This document shows positions 17,101-26,085 of a stretch of DNA of 64,000 bases, piece by piece. The position numbers were made by a program, and so were the translations under genes. Position 1 is the first letter of the stretch. Each line of letters begins with the position of its first letter. The notes under the pieces were generated by a model. The model saw only the letters and a program-made list of their open reading frames with translations, ran no database searches and had not been told where the DNA came from. Origin of the DNA: JAHELQ01 sp964491915 (GTDB taxonomy: Bacteria > Acidobacteriota > Aminicenantia > UBA2199); the NCBI GenBank assembly GCA_964491915.1, contig CAZBHS010000016.1, positions 1-64,000 of the forward strand, read 5' to 3'.

Positions 17101-19320
17101 ATGACACTAAAATTCGCAAAACCAATTCTGGCAATACTATTTATCACATTCATCGTCTCTCCAGTCTGGAGCGCGGATAAAACTCCGTATGTTCCGCTAA
17201 AAACCGATACCCCGCCGGTAATCGACGGAGTGTTGGACGACGCCGTCTGGCAAAAAGCGCCGCATCAGACGGGCTTCAAGACCTGGACGCCGGATTACGA
17301 CCATGACCTCTCGGAAAAAACAATTGTCTACTACGCCTATGACAGCCGGAACATCTACTTCGCCTTCCGTTGTTTCGACCGGCAACCGGATCAAATCAAA
17401 ACCTCCGTCACCTCCCGCGACAATATCCGCCGCGAAGACTGGGTGTGCATCAATCTGGATTCCTTTAACGACCATCAATCCCTCTACGCCTTCTATTCAA
17501 ATCCCCACGGCATTCAGGAAGACAGTGTGTTCGCCAACGGCAAAGAGGAAACCGGGAATTACGCATCTCGGTGNNNNNNNNNNAAAGAGGATATCAGCGT
17601 GGACCTGATATGGTATAGCGCAGGAAAGATCGACAAAGAGGGCTACACCATCGAGATAAAAATCCCCTTCAAAAGCATCCGCTTCTCCAGCGGCAACCCG
17701 GTGGAAATGGGCATTATCTTCGAGCGGCGCATCAGCCGTCGCTCCGAGCAAGGCACCTTCCCGCCCTTGAGCTCCAACCAGGGAATGTTTTTCCTGACCC
17801 AGATGAATCCGATCGTGTATGACGGCGTGAAAAAGGAGATGCTCCTGGAGGTGTTACCGGCTGTCACCTATAGCAACAAGAAATCCATCTCCGCCATCAC
17901 CGGCTCCCTGGAAAAGGAGAGCTCCCTCGCCGACCTCAGCCTCACCGCCAAAGTGGGCCTCAGCTCCAACCTGGTGCTGGACGCCACCTGGAACCCAGAT
18001 TTCAGCCAGGTAGAAGCGGACGCCGGCCAGGTGGATGTGAATCTGCGCTACGCCCTCTATTATCCTGAAAAGAGACCGTTCTTCCTGGAAGGGAGCGAGA
18101 TCTTCAACATCGGAGCCGGCAATGAATACCTCGATTCCGTTGTCCATACCCGCCAAATCGTGGACCCGCGGGCCGGAGTCCGGATGACGGGTAAATTGGG
18201 CAAAAAAGACACCCTGGCCTTGATCTACGCCATGGATGAATTACCCGAAGACACCCCCGAATACATGGCCGGTAACGACTTCGCCCACTTCTCCATCCTC
18301 CGCTACAAGCGCTCCCTCAAAGGGGACGGCTATCTGGGAGCCTTCGCCACCGGACGGGACCTCGAAGGCCGGTTCAATCACCTGGCGGGCATCGACGGGC
18401 AAATCCGCATCGACCCCTCCCGCATCATGAACTTCCACGCCTTCGGCTCCGAGACAAAATGGGACGAAGATACAGAAAAACTCAAAGGCCACGCGTTGGG
18501 CCTCAAGTTCCTGTCCAACACCCGCAGACTCGACCTGGAATTCAACGCCCTGGACATCTCCAAGGATTTTTACACCTCTACCGGATATCTCACCAGAAAC
18601 GGCATCTCCAACGCCACTGTGGGAATCACTCCGAAGTTTTACCCCAAAAGCAAAATCCTGCGCCGCATCGAGACCGGAATCTTCAGCGGTTGGTCGCGGG
18701 ACCAGTATTGGGATATGAACGAGAGCGAGAACATCCTGTTCGCGAATTTTTTCTTTACCCGGAACTCATACCTCTCGGTGAATTATAAAATCTCGAATGA
18801 AGTATTCATGGGAGAGAGATTCAAGACCGGCGGGCTTCTGGCCGGCATCGGCAGCCAAATCAGCAAACATTTCTATTTTCAACTTTCATACCGCGACACC
18901 AACGCTATCCGCTACATCGACAATCCTTTCCAGGGAGAAGGCAAACGCCTCTACGCCAGCGTCTTGTTCCAACCCAGCAACAACTTCCGCTCCTCCTTCG
19001 TCTACACCTACTCCGATTTTTTCCGCAAATCCAATGGCGAGAAAATATTCGATTACACCATCATCCGCAGTAAAAACACCTTGCAACTGAACCGCTACCT
19101 CTTTATCCGGGCCATCGGCGAATACAACGTCTACTACAAACAATTGCTCACCGATTTTTTGGCCTCTTTCACCTATATCCCCGGCACAGTGGTTCACATA
19201 GGCTACGGCTCCCTCTACGACCGCATCCGTTGGGAAAATCAGCGCTTCGTCGAGAGCGACCGCTTCATGGAAACGAAGCGGGGCTTCTTTTTTAAAGTAT
19301 CTTACCTCTGGAGGCTCTAA
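17101..19320 (+). CDS. DUF5916-type protein with N-terminal carbohydrate-binding-like (CBM9) domain, outer-membrane barrel; interrupted by a sequence gap
   Basis: About 739 residues counting the placeholder gap at 17574-17583. The ATG at 17101 gives a signal peptide (MTLKFAKPILAILFITFIVSPVWSA); an earlier in-frame ATG at 17026 would not. Residues about 35-240 match the CBM9-like sandwich (PPVIDGVLDDAVWQKA; YYAYDSRNIYFAFRCFD). The remainder is beta-rich with alternating aromatic residues and YYPEKRPFFLEG, typical of DUF5916, and ends in ...FKVSYLWRL, compatible with an outer-membrane barrel. Function unknown. The true gap length is unknown, although the frame happens to stay open across it. 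Its stop overlaps the next start (TAATG). Confidence 0.85.
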   Translation: MTLKFAKPILAILFITFIVSPVWSADKTPYVPLKTDTPPVIDGVLDDAVWQKAPHQTGFKTWTPDYDHDLSEKTIVYYAYDSRNIYFAFRCFDRQPDQIKTSVTSRDNIRREDWVCINLDSFNDHQSLYAFYSNPHGIQEDSVFANGKEETGNYASRXXXXKEDISVDLIWYSAGKIDKEGYTIEIKIPFKSIRFSSGNPVEMGIIFERRISRRSEQGTFPPLSSNQGMFFLTQMNPIVYDGVKKEMLLEVLPAVTYSNKKSISAITGSLEKESSLADLSLTAKVGLSSNLVLDATWNPDFSQVEADAGQVDVNLRYALYYPEKRPFFLEGSEIFNIGAGNEYLDSVVHTRQIVDPRAGVRMTGKLGKKDTLALIYAMDELPEDTPEYMAGNDFAHFSILRYKRSLKGDGYLGAFATGRDLEGRFNHLAGIDGQIRIDPSRIMNFHAFGSETKWDEDTEKLKGHALGLKFLSNTRRLDLEFNALDISKDFYTSTGYLTRNGISNATVGITPKFYPKSKILRRIETGIFSGWSRDQYWDMNESENILFANFFFTRNSYLSVNYKISNEVFMGERFKTGGLLAGIGSQISKHFYFQLSYRDTNAIRYIDNPFQGEGKRLYASVLFQPSNNFRSSFVYTYSDFFRKSNGEKIFDYTIIRSKNTLQLNRYLFIRAIGEYNVYYKQLLTDFLASFTYIPGTVVHIGYGSLYDRIRWENQRFVESDRFMETKRGFFFKVSYLWRL
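17574..17583. other. Assembly gap (10 N)
   Basis: Ten N within the DUF5916 gene, most likely a scaffold placeholder of arbitrary length. Confidence 0.95.
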
Positions 19321-20087
19321 TGATCGTAACGCCCCTCGGTTCATTGGGTTGGATTCCGACTGAAAGCAACCATACGTGCGCCTATTGCCTGCAAATCGAC
19401 GGGCGTTTGGTGATTTTGGACGCTGGAACAGGTATCGCCCGTTTCGGCGAGCCGGTGGGACAGGCGATTTTGAAACGGTATGATACCATCTACCTCATCC
19501 TCTCCCATTTTCACCTGGATCATATCTCCGGCCTCATCTATCTACCGGCCTTTTTTAAAGACAAAGAGCTCCACATCGCCGGCCCCGGCGGGCCATTGTA
19601 CCCGGCGGGGACCGAAGCGATCCTGAAGCAAATGATCCGGCCCCCCTATTTTTCCCTACCCCTGGACACGTTCCCTATGGACCTGCGCATCCATGACCTG
19701 AAGGAGGGAATCAACACCCTTCACGACCTCTCCCTCGACGTGATCCCCCAACACCATACCGATCCCTCCATCGGCGTGAAGATCAACGACAGGGTGTGCT
19801 ACATGACCGATACCGGCCCGACCGAGCACACCGTCGCCTTTTGCCGCCAGACCCGGCTCATGATGCACGAGTGCTTCCTCGACCAACACGACCGCCGGGA
19901 CGACAACACCCACACCGGAGTGGACGACGCTGTTCGCATGGCGACAGAAGCCGGCGTAGACAACCTGATGCTGATCCATCAAAACCCCCTCTACCCGGAA
20001 AAACGGCTGCTGGAAATGGAGGCGTTCGCCCAAACCGTCTTCCCCGCCACATTACTGGCAAAAGACTGCATTTCCGTCACAATCTAA
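19320..20087 (+). CDS. Cytoplasmic metallo-beta-lactamase-fold hydrolase
   Basis: 255 residues. HFHLDH (residues about 61-66), a histidine pair in PQHHTDPS, the bridging aspartate in YMTDTGPT and a late histidine in LIHQNP make up the binuclear metal site. The layout is close to RNase Z-like or phosphodiesterase members, e.g. cyclic-nucleotide phosphodiesterases; the exact activity is not evident. Start ATG at 19320 shares its first base with the stop of the DUF5916 gene. An AT-rich promoter region follows before the aminotransferase. Confidence 0.82.
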   Translation: MIVTPLGSLGWIPTESNHTCAYCLQIDGRLVILDAGTGIARFGEPVGQAILKRYDTIYLILSHFHLDHISGLIYLPAFFKDKELHIAGPGGPLYPAGTEAILKQMIRPPYFSLPLDTFPMDLRIHDLKEGINTLHDLSLDVIPQHHTDPSIGVKINDRVCYMTDTGPTEHTVAFCRQTRLMMHECFLDQHDRRDDNTHTGVDDAVRMATEAGVDNLMLIHQNPLYPEKRLLEMEAFAQTVFPATLLAKDCISVTI

Positions 20088-20130
20088 CGATAAAAAACGT
20101 TGAAAACTCCGGGAATCACAAAAAAAAGCT

Positions 20131-20158
20131 TTGCTTTAAATCTTTAAAAAGGTATAAT
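20131..20158 (+). promoter_or_regulatory. Promoter of the aminotransferase gene
   Basis: TTGCTT (20131-20136), a 16-base spacer and a perfect TATAAT (20153-20158) in an AT-rich intergenic region, 51 bases before the start codon. Confidence 0.55.
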
Positions 20159-20209
20159 ATAAATTAATTACTCAAATTAACAATCATCTTTTACATCTGA
20201 GAGGTTAGA

Positions 20210-21517
20210 ATGACAACAATGATAAATCCCCAGGCACAAGCGCTGAACGAAACAATCGGCAAGAACCATCCGGCAATATTGGAATTATTATCCCAAAAAG
20301 GCAAAGCGATCTTCTTCCCCAAGTCCAGCATCCTGGCGCAAGGAGCGGAGGCAAAGGGTAAAGACATCAACGCCACCATCGGCATCGCCCTCGAGGACGA
20401 CGGCACTCCCATGCGTCTGAAAACCATTCACGACCAGGTGCCGCTGGAACCGAACGATGTGTATCCCTATGCCCCCAGCTTCGGGAAAAAAGAGTTGAGG
20501 GAAAAATGGCAGCAAATGTTGCGGCAAAAGAATCCCAGCCTCGGCGATAAACCCATCTCCCTCCCGGTGGTGACCAACGCCCTCACCCACGGCTTGAGCC
20601 TCATGGGCTATATGTTCCTGGACGAAGGCGAAGAGATCCTGCTTCCCGACCTCTTCTGGGGGAATTACAAACTGATATTCATCAACGGGCACAAAGCCAA
20701 ACTCAACCCCTACACCTTGTTCGACGGGGACCATTTCAATATGACGGCGTTCCGGGAAAAGATCAACGAAGGCCCCACCGGCAAGAAGGTGGTGCTCATG
20801 AACTTCCCCAACAACCCCACCGGCTACACCGCCACCAACGAGGAAATCAAGGAGATCATCTCCATCTTGAAAGCGGCGGCGGAAGCGGGGAACCAAATGA
20901 TGGTCATGATGGACGACGCCTACTTCGGCCTGGTGTTCCGCGACGGCATCTATCGCGAATCTTTGTTCGCCCAGTTGGCAGACCTTCATCCCAACCTTCT
21001 GGCAGTCAAGATCGACGGCATCACCAAGGAAGATTACGCCTGGGGATTCAGAGTGGGATTCATCACCTACGGCGTCAAAGGCGGCACCCCCGAACTCTAC
21101 GCGGCATTGGAAGATAAAACCGCCGGCGCCCTGCGCGGCAATATCTCCAACTCTCCCCACCTATCCCAAACTCTGGCGTTGAACTCATTCAATTCACCAC
21201 AATACCCCGCGGAGAAGAAGGCGAAGCTCGAAATCCTGGAGAAACGATACAATCTCGTGTGCCGTTTACTTGAAGAAAAACCTCACTACAAAAAACACTT
21301 CACCGCCCTGCCCTGCAACTCCGGCTACTTCATGTGCCTCAAACTTACGAAGCACAATTCGGAAACCTTACGAAAACATCTTCTGGAAAACTACAGCACC
21401 GGAGTCATCGCTCTGGAAGGGATGCTGAGAATCGCGTTCTCCTCCACCCCCACCCAGAAACTCGAACAATTACTCGAAAACATCTTCCAGGCCTGCAACG
21501 ACCTGGACAACCAATAA
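20210..21517 (+). CDS. PLP-dependent class I/II aminotransferase
   Basis: 435 residues of fold type I. Recognisable elements: YPYAPSFGKKELREKW (substrate/PLP entry), NFPNNPTGY (the conserved NPTG region), a metal-free MMDDAYFG aspartate that contacts the PLP ring nitrogen, the Schiff-base lysine K273 in DGITKEDYAWGFRVGF, and the C-terminal arginine in MLRIAFSS that binds the substrate carboxylate. The amino-acid specificity cannot be read. Has its own promoter and ends against the convergent radical SAM gene, with a GC-rich hairpin at the junction. Confidence 0.88.
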   Translation: MTTMINPQAQALNETIGKNHPAILELLSQKGKAIFFPKSSILAQGAEAKGKDINATIGIALEDDGTPMRLKTIHDQVPLEPNDVYPYAPSFGKKELREKWQQMLRQKNPSLGDKPISLPVVTNALTHGLSLMGYMFLDEGEEILLPDLFWGNYKLIFINGHKAKLNPYTLFDGDHFNMTAFREKINEGPTGKKVVLMNFPNNPTGYTATNEEIKEIISILKAAAEAGNQMMVMMDDAYFGLVFRDGIYRESLFAQLADLHPNLLAVKIDGITKEDYAWGFRVGFITYGVKGGTPELYAALEDKTAGALRGNISNSPHLSQTLALNSFNSPQYPAEKKAKLEILEKRYNLVCRLLEEKPHYKKHFTALPCNSGYFMCLKLTKHNSETLRKHLLENYSTGVIALEGMLRIAFSSTPTQKLEQLLENIFQACNDLDNQ

Positions 21518-21526
21518 TAGCGCGAC

Positions 21527-21541
21527 GCCCCCTCAGGGGGC
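21527..21541. terminator. GC hairpin between convergent genes
   Basis: GCCCCC-TCA-GGGGGC; the loop TCA is the stop codon of the minus-strand radical SAM gene. No U-tract on either side, so its role as a terminator is uncertain. Confidence 0.4.
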
Positions 21542-22978
21542 ATCGTCGAGACAGACCTTTTCGCGGTAATCAATGGAGATCGTCGTCTCCTTATTGGGCG
21601 TCAACAATTTCACCACCTGCATAAATGTCTTGTTTTTCCGCTGCCAACCGCGATTCAAGCGCCGGGCGTAATGGGCCAGCGGCAGGGATATCCAATTGCC
21701 GCGCCAGAGCTTCTTCATCATCTCCTTCAGCGAATAAAACTTCTTGTGGCTGAAGATTTGCGCCTTCTGCAAATCAACGGGGAACAGGCGGGCCGGCTCG
21801 AACACCACATGGTGGGCGTCGTACAACCCCCAATCCTTGAAGCAAATCCTATGCTCCGCCCGGGCCCTATTGTAAAACTCAGAGCCGGGAAAAGGAGTGA
21901 GGATGAGAAACTGCGACGATGTGAGCCGGTATTTGCGGGCGAATTTCACTGTTTGCTTCACAGTCTTCCAGTCATCATCGTCAAACCCGTAGACAAACAT
22001 GCCGTGAATATTGATATGGTAGCGATGGATGATCTTGATAGCCGCGGCGATCTCCTGCACAGTCTGGCTCTTTTTCATGGATTTCAAGCTATCGGGATTC
22101 ACCGATTCAAAGCCAATAAACAACGTATGGCAGCCGGCCCTCTTCATCAGTCTCACCAGCTCTTTGTCCTTGGCCACATCGGCCCGGACCTGGGCGGACC
22201 ATTTGAATGTGAACTTTTCCTGGATCATGCGGCGGAATAATTGTTTGGCCCGGTTGGGGTTGGCGGTGAAGTTGTCGTCGTAGAAAAAAATGAAGCTGCC
22301 CATCTTCTCGTACCGCCGCAACTCTTCGATGATCTTGTCGGTGGAGCGGAAGCGAAACGTCTTGCCGAACATTCCGGTGACCGAACAAAAAGTACAATTA
22401 AACGGGCAGCCCCGGGATGTCTGCACCGGAATGACATTCAACGGTCCAAAGGCGCCGGCGTCGCCTTTCATCAGGGAAAAATCAGGCGCGGGCAAACGAT
22501 CCAGATTGATGGACGATTCCTCCATCGGATTGTGGATGATGGTATCGTCGATTTTGTACGACAAATTCGGCACCCGGGAGAAATCCCCGTCCCCCTCCCA
22601 GGCATCCATCAACGCCATCAGCGCATCCTCCCCTTCGCCGCGGATCACGAAGTCCGCTTGCTCCAGCGCCTCTTCCGGTAGATAGGTCACATGAGGGCCA
22701 CCCATCAGAACCTGTACGTTCGGGTACAGGTCCTTGATCTTTTGGGCGATGGCGTAAGACCGGGGGGCCGTGGGCGTGATGGTGGAGATTCCCACCAGGT
22801 CGGCCGAAGCCATATCGTCAAAATCCAGATGGTTCAGCTCCTCGATGACGACATCCACTTCCCAGCCCCGCTCTTTCATCAGAGCGCCCAGAATGAAACT
22901 CCCCAACCGCGGGGTGTAAAACCGCGAGAATATATGTAAATTCGGAGCCTTAGGCTCGATAAACACTATTTTAGGCAT
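21533..22978 (-). CDS. B12-binding-type radical SAM protein
   Basis: 481 residues. The N-terminal 130 residues form a Rossmann-like cobalamin-binding-type domain (VGISTITPTAPRSYAIA; LMGGPHVTYLPEEAL) without the DxHxxG motif, as is usual for this class. The radical SAM cluster cysteines are C191, C195 and C198 (CPFNCTFC), followed by YDDNFTANP and FIGFES, typical of the BchE/P-methylase-like group. Substrate unknown; such enzymes methylate or rearrange unactivated carbons. Start overlaps the stop of the double-MerR gene by eight bases, so the two form an operon and the regulator probably controls it. Confidence 0.87.
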   Translation of the reverse strand: MPKIVFIEPKAPNLHIFSRFYTPRLGSFILGALMKERGWEVDVVIEELNHLDFDDMASADLVGISTITPTAPRSYAIAQKIKDLYPNVQVLMGGPHVTYLPEEALEQADFVIRGEGEDALMALMDAWEGDGDFSRVPNLSYKIDDTIIHNPMEESSINLDRLPAPDFSLMKGDAGAFGPLNVIPVQTSRGCPFNCTFCSVTGMFGKTFRFRSTDKIIEELRRYEKMGSFIFFYDDNFTANPNRAKQLFRRMIQEKFTFKWSAQVRADVAKDKELVRLMKRAGCHTLFIGFESVNPDSLKSMKKSQTVQEIAAAIKIIHRYHINIHGMFVYGFDDDDWKTVKQTVKFARKYRLTSSQFLILTPFPGSEFYNRARAEHRICFKDWGLYDAHHVVFEPARLFPVDLQKAQIFSHKKFYSLKEMMKKLWRGNWISLPLAHYARRLNRGWQRKNKTFMQVVKLLTPNKETTISIDYREKVCLDDAP

Positions 22979-23699
22979 GTGCGCTTCCTCCCGCTTGCTT
23001 TTGATTGTTCTTTTTTTTCAATAAATTCTTCAACGAGACAATCTCTTTCTTTTTCTTTTTCACCAACGATTCCCATCTCTCGATCCCCTCCTTGAAGAGG
23101 CCGATCTTGGCGAACAAAGCTTCGATCTCCGCCAGCATCACATCCATCTTTTGCTCCGTCTCGGCGGCGGCGTACACGTCCAGGTTGTCCTGAATGGACA
23201 AAAAATCCCGGAACAAATCCGATATCATCTTAATCTCGTCCAACGAATAGCCGAACAATTGCAAGTCTTTGATCAATTTGCAAAAGAAGACATAATGCTC
23301 GGCATACAAACGGAAGCCGCCGTCGCTTCGGGTGTCCGGCTCTATGATCCCTTTGTCTTCCCAATGCTTGATGGTGCGTGGACTGACCCCCACCTGCTCG
23401 CCCAGACTCCCTACCGTCAAGAATTTCTGCAACGATGAGGCGTTCGGCTGCTTGCCGCCGGATTTAGGCAACCCCACCTTCTTGATGATTTTCTGCACCG
23501 CCGCCAGATCGTACCCCAAACCGTTCAATTGCTGAATCCGCGCCGCCACATCCAGTTGTTCATCCGAATAAAACGGCACGTCGCCATCAGTTGTACCGGC
23601 GGGCGATAGCATCTTCATCTTCTCCCATTGTCCCAGTGTCTCTTCGGAGATTCCCGCCTGCTGCAGGAACTCGTCGAGGGTAAAAATTCGCTTCGCCAT
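22971..23699 (-). CDS. Transcriptional regulator with two MerR-type HTH domains
   Basis: 242 residues from the ATG at 23699, which has GGAG six bases upstream; an in-frame ATG at 23777 lacks this and lies upstream of the promoter -10. Residues about 4-70 resemble a MerR winged helix (FTLDEFLQQAGISEETLGQWEK), and residues about 90-160 are a second, more canonical one (LTVGSLGEQVGVSPRTIKHWEDKGII ... GGFRLY). A long lysine-rich coiled coil ends the protein (WESLVKKKKKEIVSLKNLLKKK), presumably for dimerisation. No effector-binding domain is seen. Co-transcribed with the B12-type radical SAM gene. Confidence 0.82.
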   Translation of the reverse strand: MAKRIFTLDEFLQQAGISEETLGQWEKMKMLSPAGTTDGDVPFYSDEQLDVAARIQQLNGLGYDLAAVQKIIKKVGLPKSGGKQPNASSLQKFLTVGSLGEQVGVSPRTIKHWEDKGIIEPDTRSDGGFRLYAEHYVFFCKLIKDLQLFGYSLDEIKMISDLFRDFLSIQDNLDVYAAAETEQKMDVMLAEIEALFAKIGLFKEGIERWESLVKKKKKEIVSLKNLLKKKNNQKQAGGSAHA

Positions 23700-23748
23700 T
23701 CTGTCTCCATGCGTACACTTTCTCATATCCCAACAGTGCACGTACAGG

Positions 23749-23777
23749 TTTATAGTATAATCAGAATTATTTGTCAA
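23749..23777 (-). promoter_or_regulatory. Near-consensus promoter of the MerR / radical SAM operon
   Basis: On the minus strand TTGACA (23772-23777), 17-base spacer, TATAAA (23749-23754). Spacing is normal, unlike the stretched 19-20 base spacers that MerR activators usually act on. Confidence 0.65.
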
Positions 23778-23855
23778 CTATTATTATATTTTTTTTGAAA
23801 AAAAAAGAGGGAATTCTCCCGCGAAAAATTCTGAATGGCTATTGAATAGGGGCGA

Positions 23856-25949
23856 TCAAGTCCCGGTCACCTCTTTGAAGATCGCCATCAAGCCAGTGGG
23901 CACCGTTTGTTGGTATGGGGACATATCCTGATCGTTAACGTATGCTTTCAGCATGTGGAAAAAATTCTTGAACCCCTCGAGATCGGGATTCCCTTCCGGA
24001 GCTTTCGAGAGAATCTCGTCGATATAGGCCAATGCGTGCGCCTTTTCAGCTTGACTCTTGCCTTTGGCCGCCGCCGCTTCCAACACTGTGCGGCGCAGGA
24101 AGTCCAACGACTTTTGCTGCTCCTCTTTGTCCGGGTCGAACATATCGATGGGGATGCGGTGCTGCTCCAGAATGGCGTTGAATTCCCCTGAACCCATCGC
24201 TTCCCGCACCTTCATCACCTCGCGCCGGGCCACTTTGGCATCGGGGTACCCCATACGGGAATAGGCCACAAAGGCTTTGAGATTCGCCATCAACGCCTCC
24301 TCGAGATTGCCCGTCTCAAAGTGGATCCGCCCCAATTGCGCCAGGCACATGGCCGCCCCATTGATATCTTTGCGATTGTTGTACTCCTCCAGAGCCTCCT
24401 GGAATAGAGGCAAGGCCTCATCCCAGCGTTCCTCCTCAAAATGGATCCCCGCCATCTGCTGCACATTGAAGAGCCGCAGCGGAGCCTCGTCCAATTCCCG
24501 CGCCAACGCCAGCGATTCTTCATAATATTTCAATGCGTCGCCTTTCTCTTTTTCCCGACTGTAAATCGTCGCCAATTGCTGCAAGAGCGTAGCCTCGAGC
24601 TTGCGGTCTCCTGAGGCGCGCCCCATCTCCAGCGCCTGCTCCGTGTGAGCGACAGCTTCATCCCGATGGCCGAACAAGCTGTGCAAGAATCCCATCCTCT
24701 GGAGGATGATCATCCGCTTCCGGTCTTCGATATCGACATCTTCCAACCTCTCCAACAGGTCGAAGGCCAATTGGGGAAAACCTTTGGCCACCAATTGCCG
24801 TTCCACCTGAAGGGTGGTCTCCACCACCCGCTGCCAAAGGCCGGCGGCCCGCAGATGACGGAGCGCCTCCATCTGGTAGTCTATGGTGAGGATCGCCTCT
24901 TTGCTCCCCTCATCCAGAAGACGATCCGCCGCCCGCTGATGAAAGCTATCCAGCTCTTCCGCCGTCATTCCCTCGAGCACAACCTCCGACACCGCCGGAT
25001 GCATGTGATACACGGCCCGCAGGTTGTCGAACTCCAGAAGATTCAGCTCTTCCAAAGCATCCAGGTCCTCTTTCGCTACATCGCCGCCTTCAATCCCATG
25101 GGCCAACACCAGGTGGCGGGGCAAAGGAAATCCATACATGGCGAAGAGCTTCACAACGTCCAGGAGCTCCGGCTTCAAACCTCGCAGCGTCGCATCGATG
25201 GTCGCCGGCAGAGGATCTTCAGCAAAGCCCGGAATCACCTCGAGCAAGCTCTCGAGCGACACATCGCCGTCCGGGAACCGGCGATTGGCGATGCCGTCCA
25301 GCAATTCCATCACCAGAGGGCTGCCGCCGAACGAGTCTGCGATGCGAGCCTGCTGGTCCTTAGGCAACCGTTCCAACGCCCGGGTGTGAATCATCGACTC
25401 CAGAAACTCATCGCCGCTGAACTCCGGGATATCTATATTATCGAAACCTTCGAGCGGCCTCTCGGAGGCGATGATGAACGCGCTCGATTTATAGCGCAAC
25501 GACGTATTGAAAAATTCCACTATTTCTTTGAGGTTGGCATTGGCGATGGCCCCTTCGGCATCGAGATTGCAGTCAAAATCGTCCAATAAGAGGAGAGCCT
25601 TCTCTTTGATGAAAAAATTCTCCGCCATCCAGGTCAACTTCTGGGCAAATTCCATCGGCGAGGCAAAGGTCTTTTCAGCATCCTCCACTCCGGCGGCCTT
25701 AGCCTCGCCGGCAATAGCGCTGAGAATCAACTCCGCGCTGGTCTCCCCCGCCACCGGCACCACTCGGTAGCCTTTGGCTTGCAGCCTCGCCCCCATCCGC
25801 GCCAAAAGCGTCGATTTTCCGCTGCCTCGCCGTCCGGTCAGCACCACTCCCGGCATACCGCGATCCAACGTGCTGTATATTTTCTCTACAATGTCTTCCC
25901 GTCCGATAAATTTTCCACCAATATCCTTTTTTATAAGTTTCAGCGACAT
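23856..25949 (-). CDS. STAND-like P-loop ATPase with TPR array
   Basis: 697 residues. Walker A is GRRGSGKST (39-47) and Walker B ALLLLDDFD near 135; a SERP sensor-like arginine follows near 180, then a winged-helix-like region (VVKLFAMYGFPLPRHLVLAHGI, about 280-300). From about 350 to 600 there are repeated TPR-like helices (GHRDEAVAHTEQALEMG; KGDALKYYEESLALARE; RWDEALPLFQEALEEY; GNLEEALMANLKAF). There is no recognisable effector domain at either end, so a signalling or regulatory ATPase is more likely than a self-contained toxin-type defence protein. AGGAGG site before the ATG. Single gene, divergent from the C1 peptidase. Confidence 0.82.
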   Translation of the reverse strand: MSLKLIKKDIGGKFIGREDIVEKIYSTLDRGMPGVVLTGRRGSGKSTLLARMGARLQAKGYRVVPVAGETSAELILSAIAGEAKAAGVEDAEKTFASPMEFAQKLTWMAENFFIKEKALLLLDDFDCNLDAEGAIANANLKEIVEFFNTSLRYKSSAFIIASERPLEGFDNIDIPEFSGDEFLESMIHTRALERLPKDQQARIADSFGGSPLVMELLDGIANRRFPDGDVSLESLLEVIPGFAEDPLPATIDATLRGLKPELLDVVKLFAMYGFPLPRHLVLAHGIEGGDVAKEDLDALEELNLLEFDNLRAVYHMHPAVSEVVLEGMTAEELDSFHQRAADRLLDEGSKEAILTIDYQMEALRHLRAAGLWQRVVETTLQVERQLVAKGFPQLAFDLLERLEDVDIEDRKRMIILQRMGFLHSLFGHRDEAVAHTEQALEMGRASGDRKLEATLLQQLATIYSREKEKGDALKYYEESLALARELDEAPLRLFNVQQMAGIHFEEERWDEALPLFQEALEEYNNRKDINGAAMCLAQLGRIHFETGNLEEALMANLKAFVAYSRMGYPDAKVARREVMKVREAMGSGEFNAILEQHRIPIDMFDPDKEEQQKSLDFLRRTVLEAAAAKGKSQAEKAHALAYIDEILSKAPEGNPDLEGFKNFFHMLKAYVNDQDMSPYQQTVPTGLMAIFKEVTGT

Positions 25950-26018
25950 CTAATCCTCCTCAAAAATCCATAAAAAGAGATAATTATCACAAAATTCTAA
26001 AAACCTCAAGTTTTATCC

Positions 26019-26048
26019 TTGAAAACAAAATTCATAAACTGTTATAAT
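26019..26048 (+). promoter_or_regulatory. Promoter of the C1 peptidase gene
   Basis: TTGAAA (26019-26024), 18-base spacer, perfect TATAAT (26043-26048). An AAGGAG site at 26074-26079 precedes the ATG at 26086. Confidence 0.6.
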
Positions 26049-26085
26049 TTTATGTGTTTTTAGCAAACAAATTAAGGAGCAATGG

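Noticed and set aside
24645..25589. A 314-codon plus-strand frame opposite the STAND-like ATPase
   Set aside because: Antisense shadow of a TPR-coding region; no ribosome binding site or motif.
23856..25949. An Avs-type antiphage STAND protein
   Set aside because: No effector domain, no adjacent defence genes and TPRs rather than a clear large sensor region; the evidence does not reach that claim.
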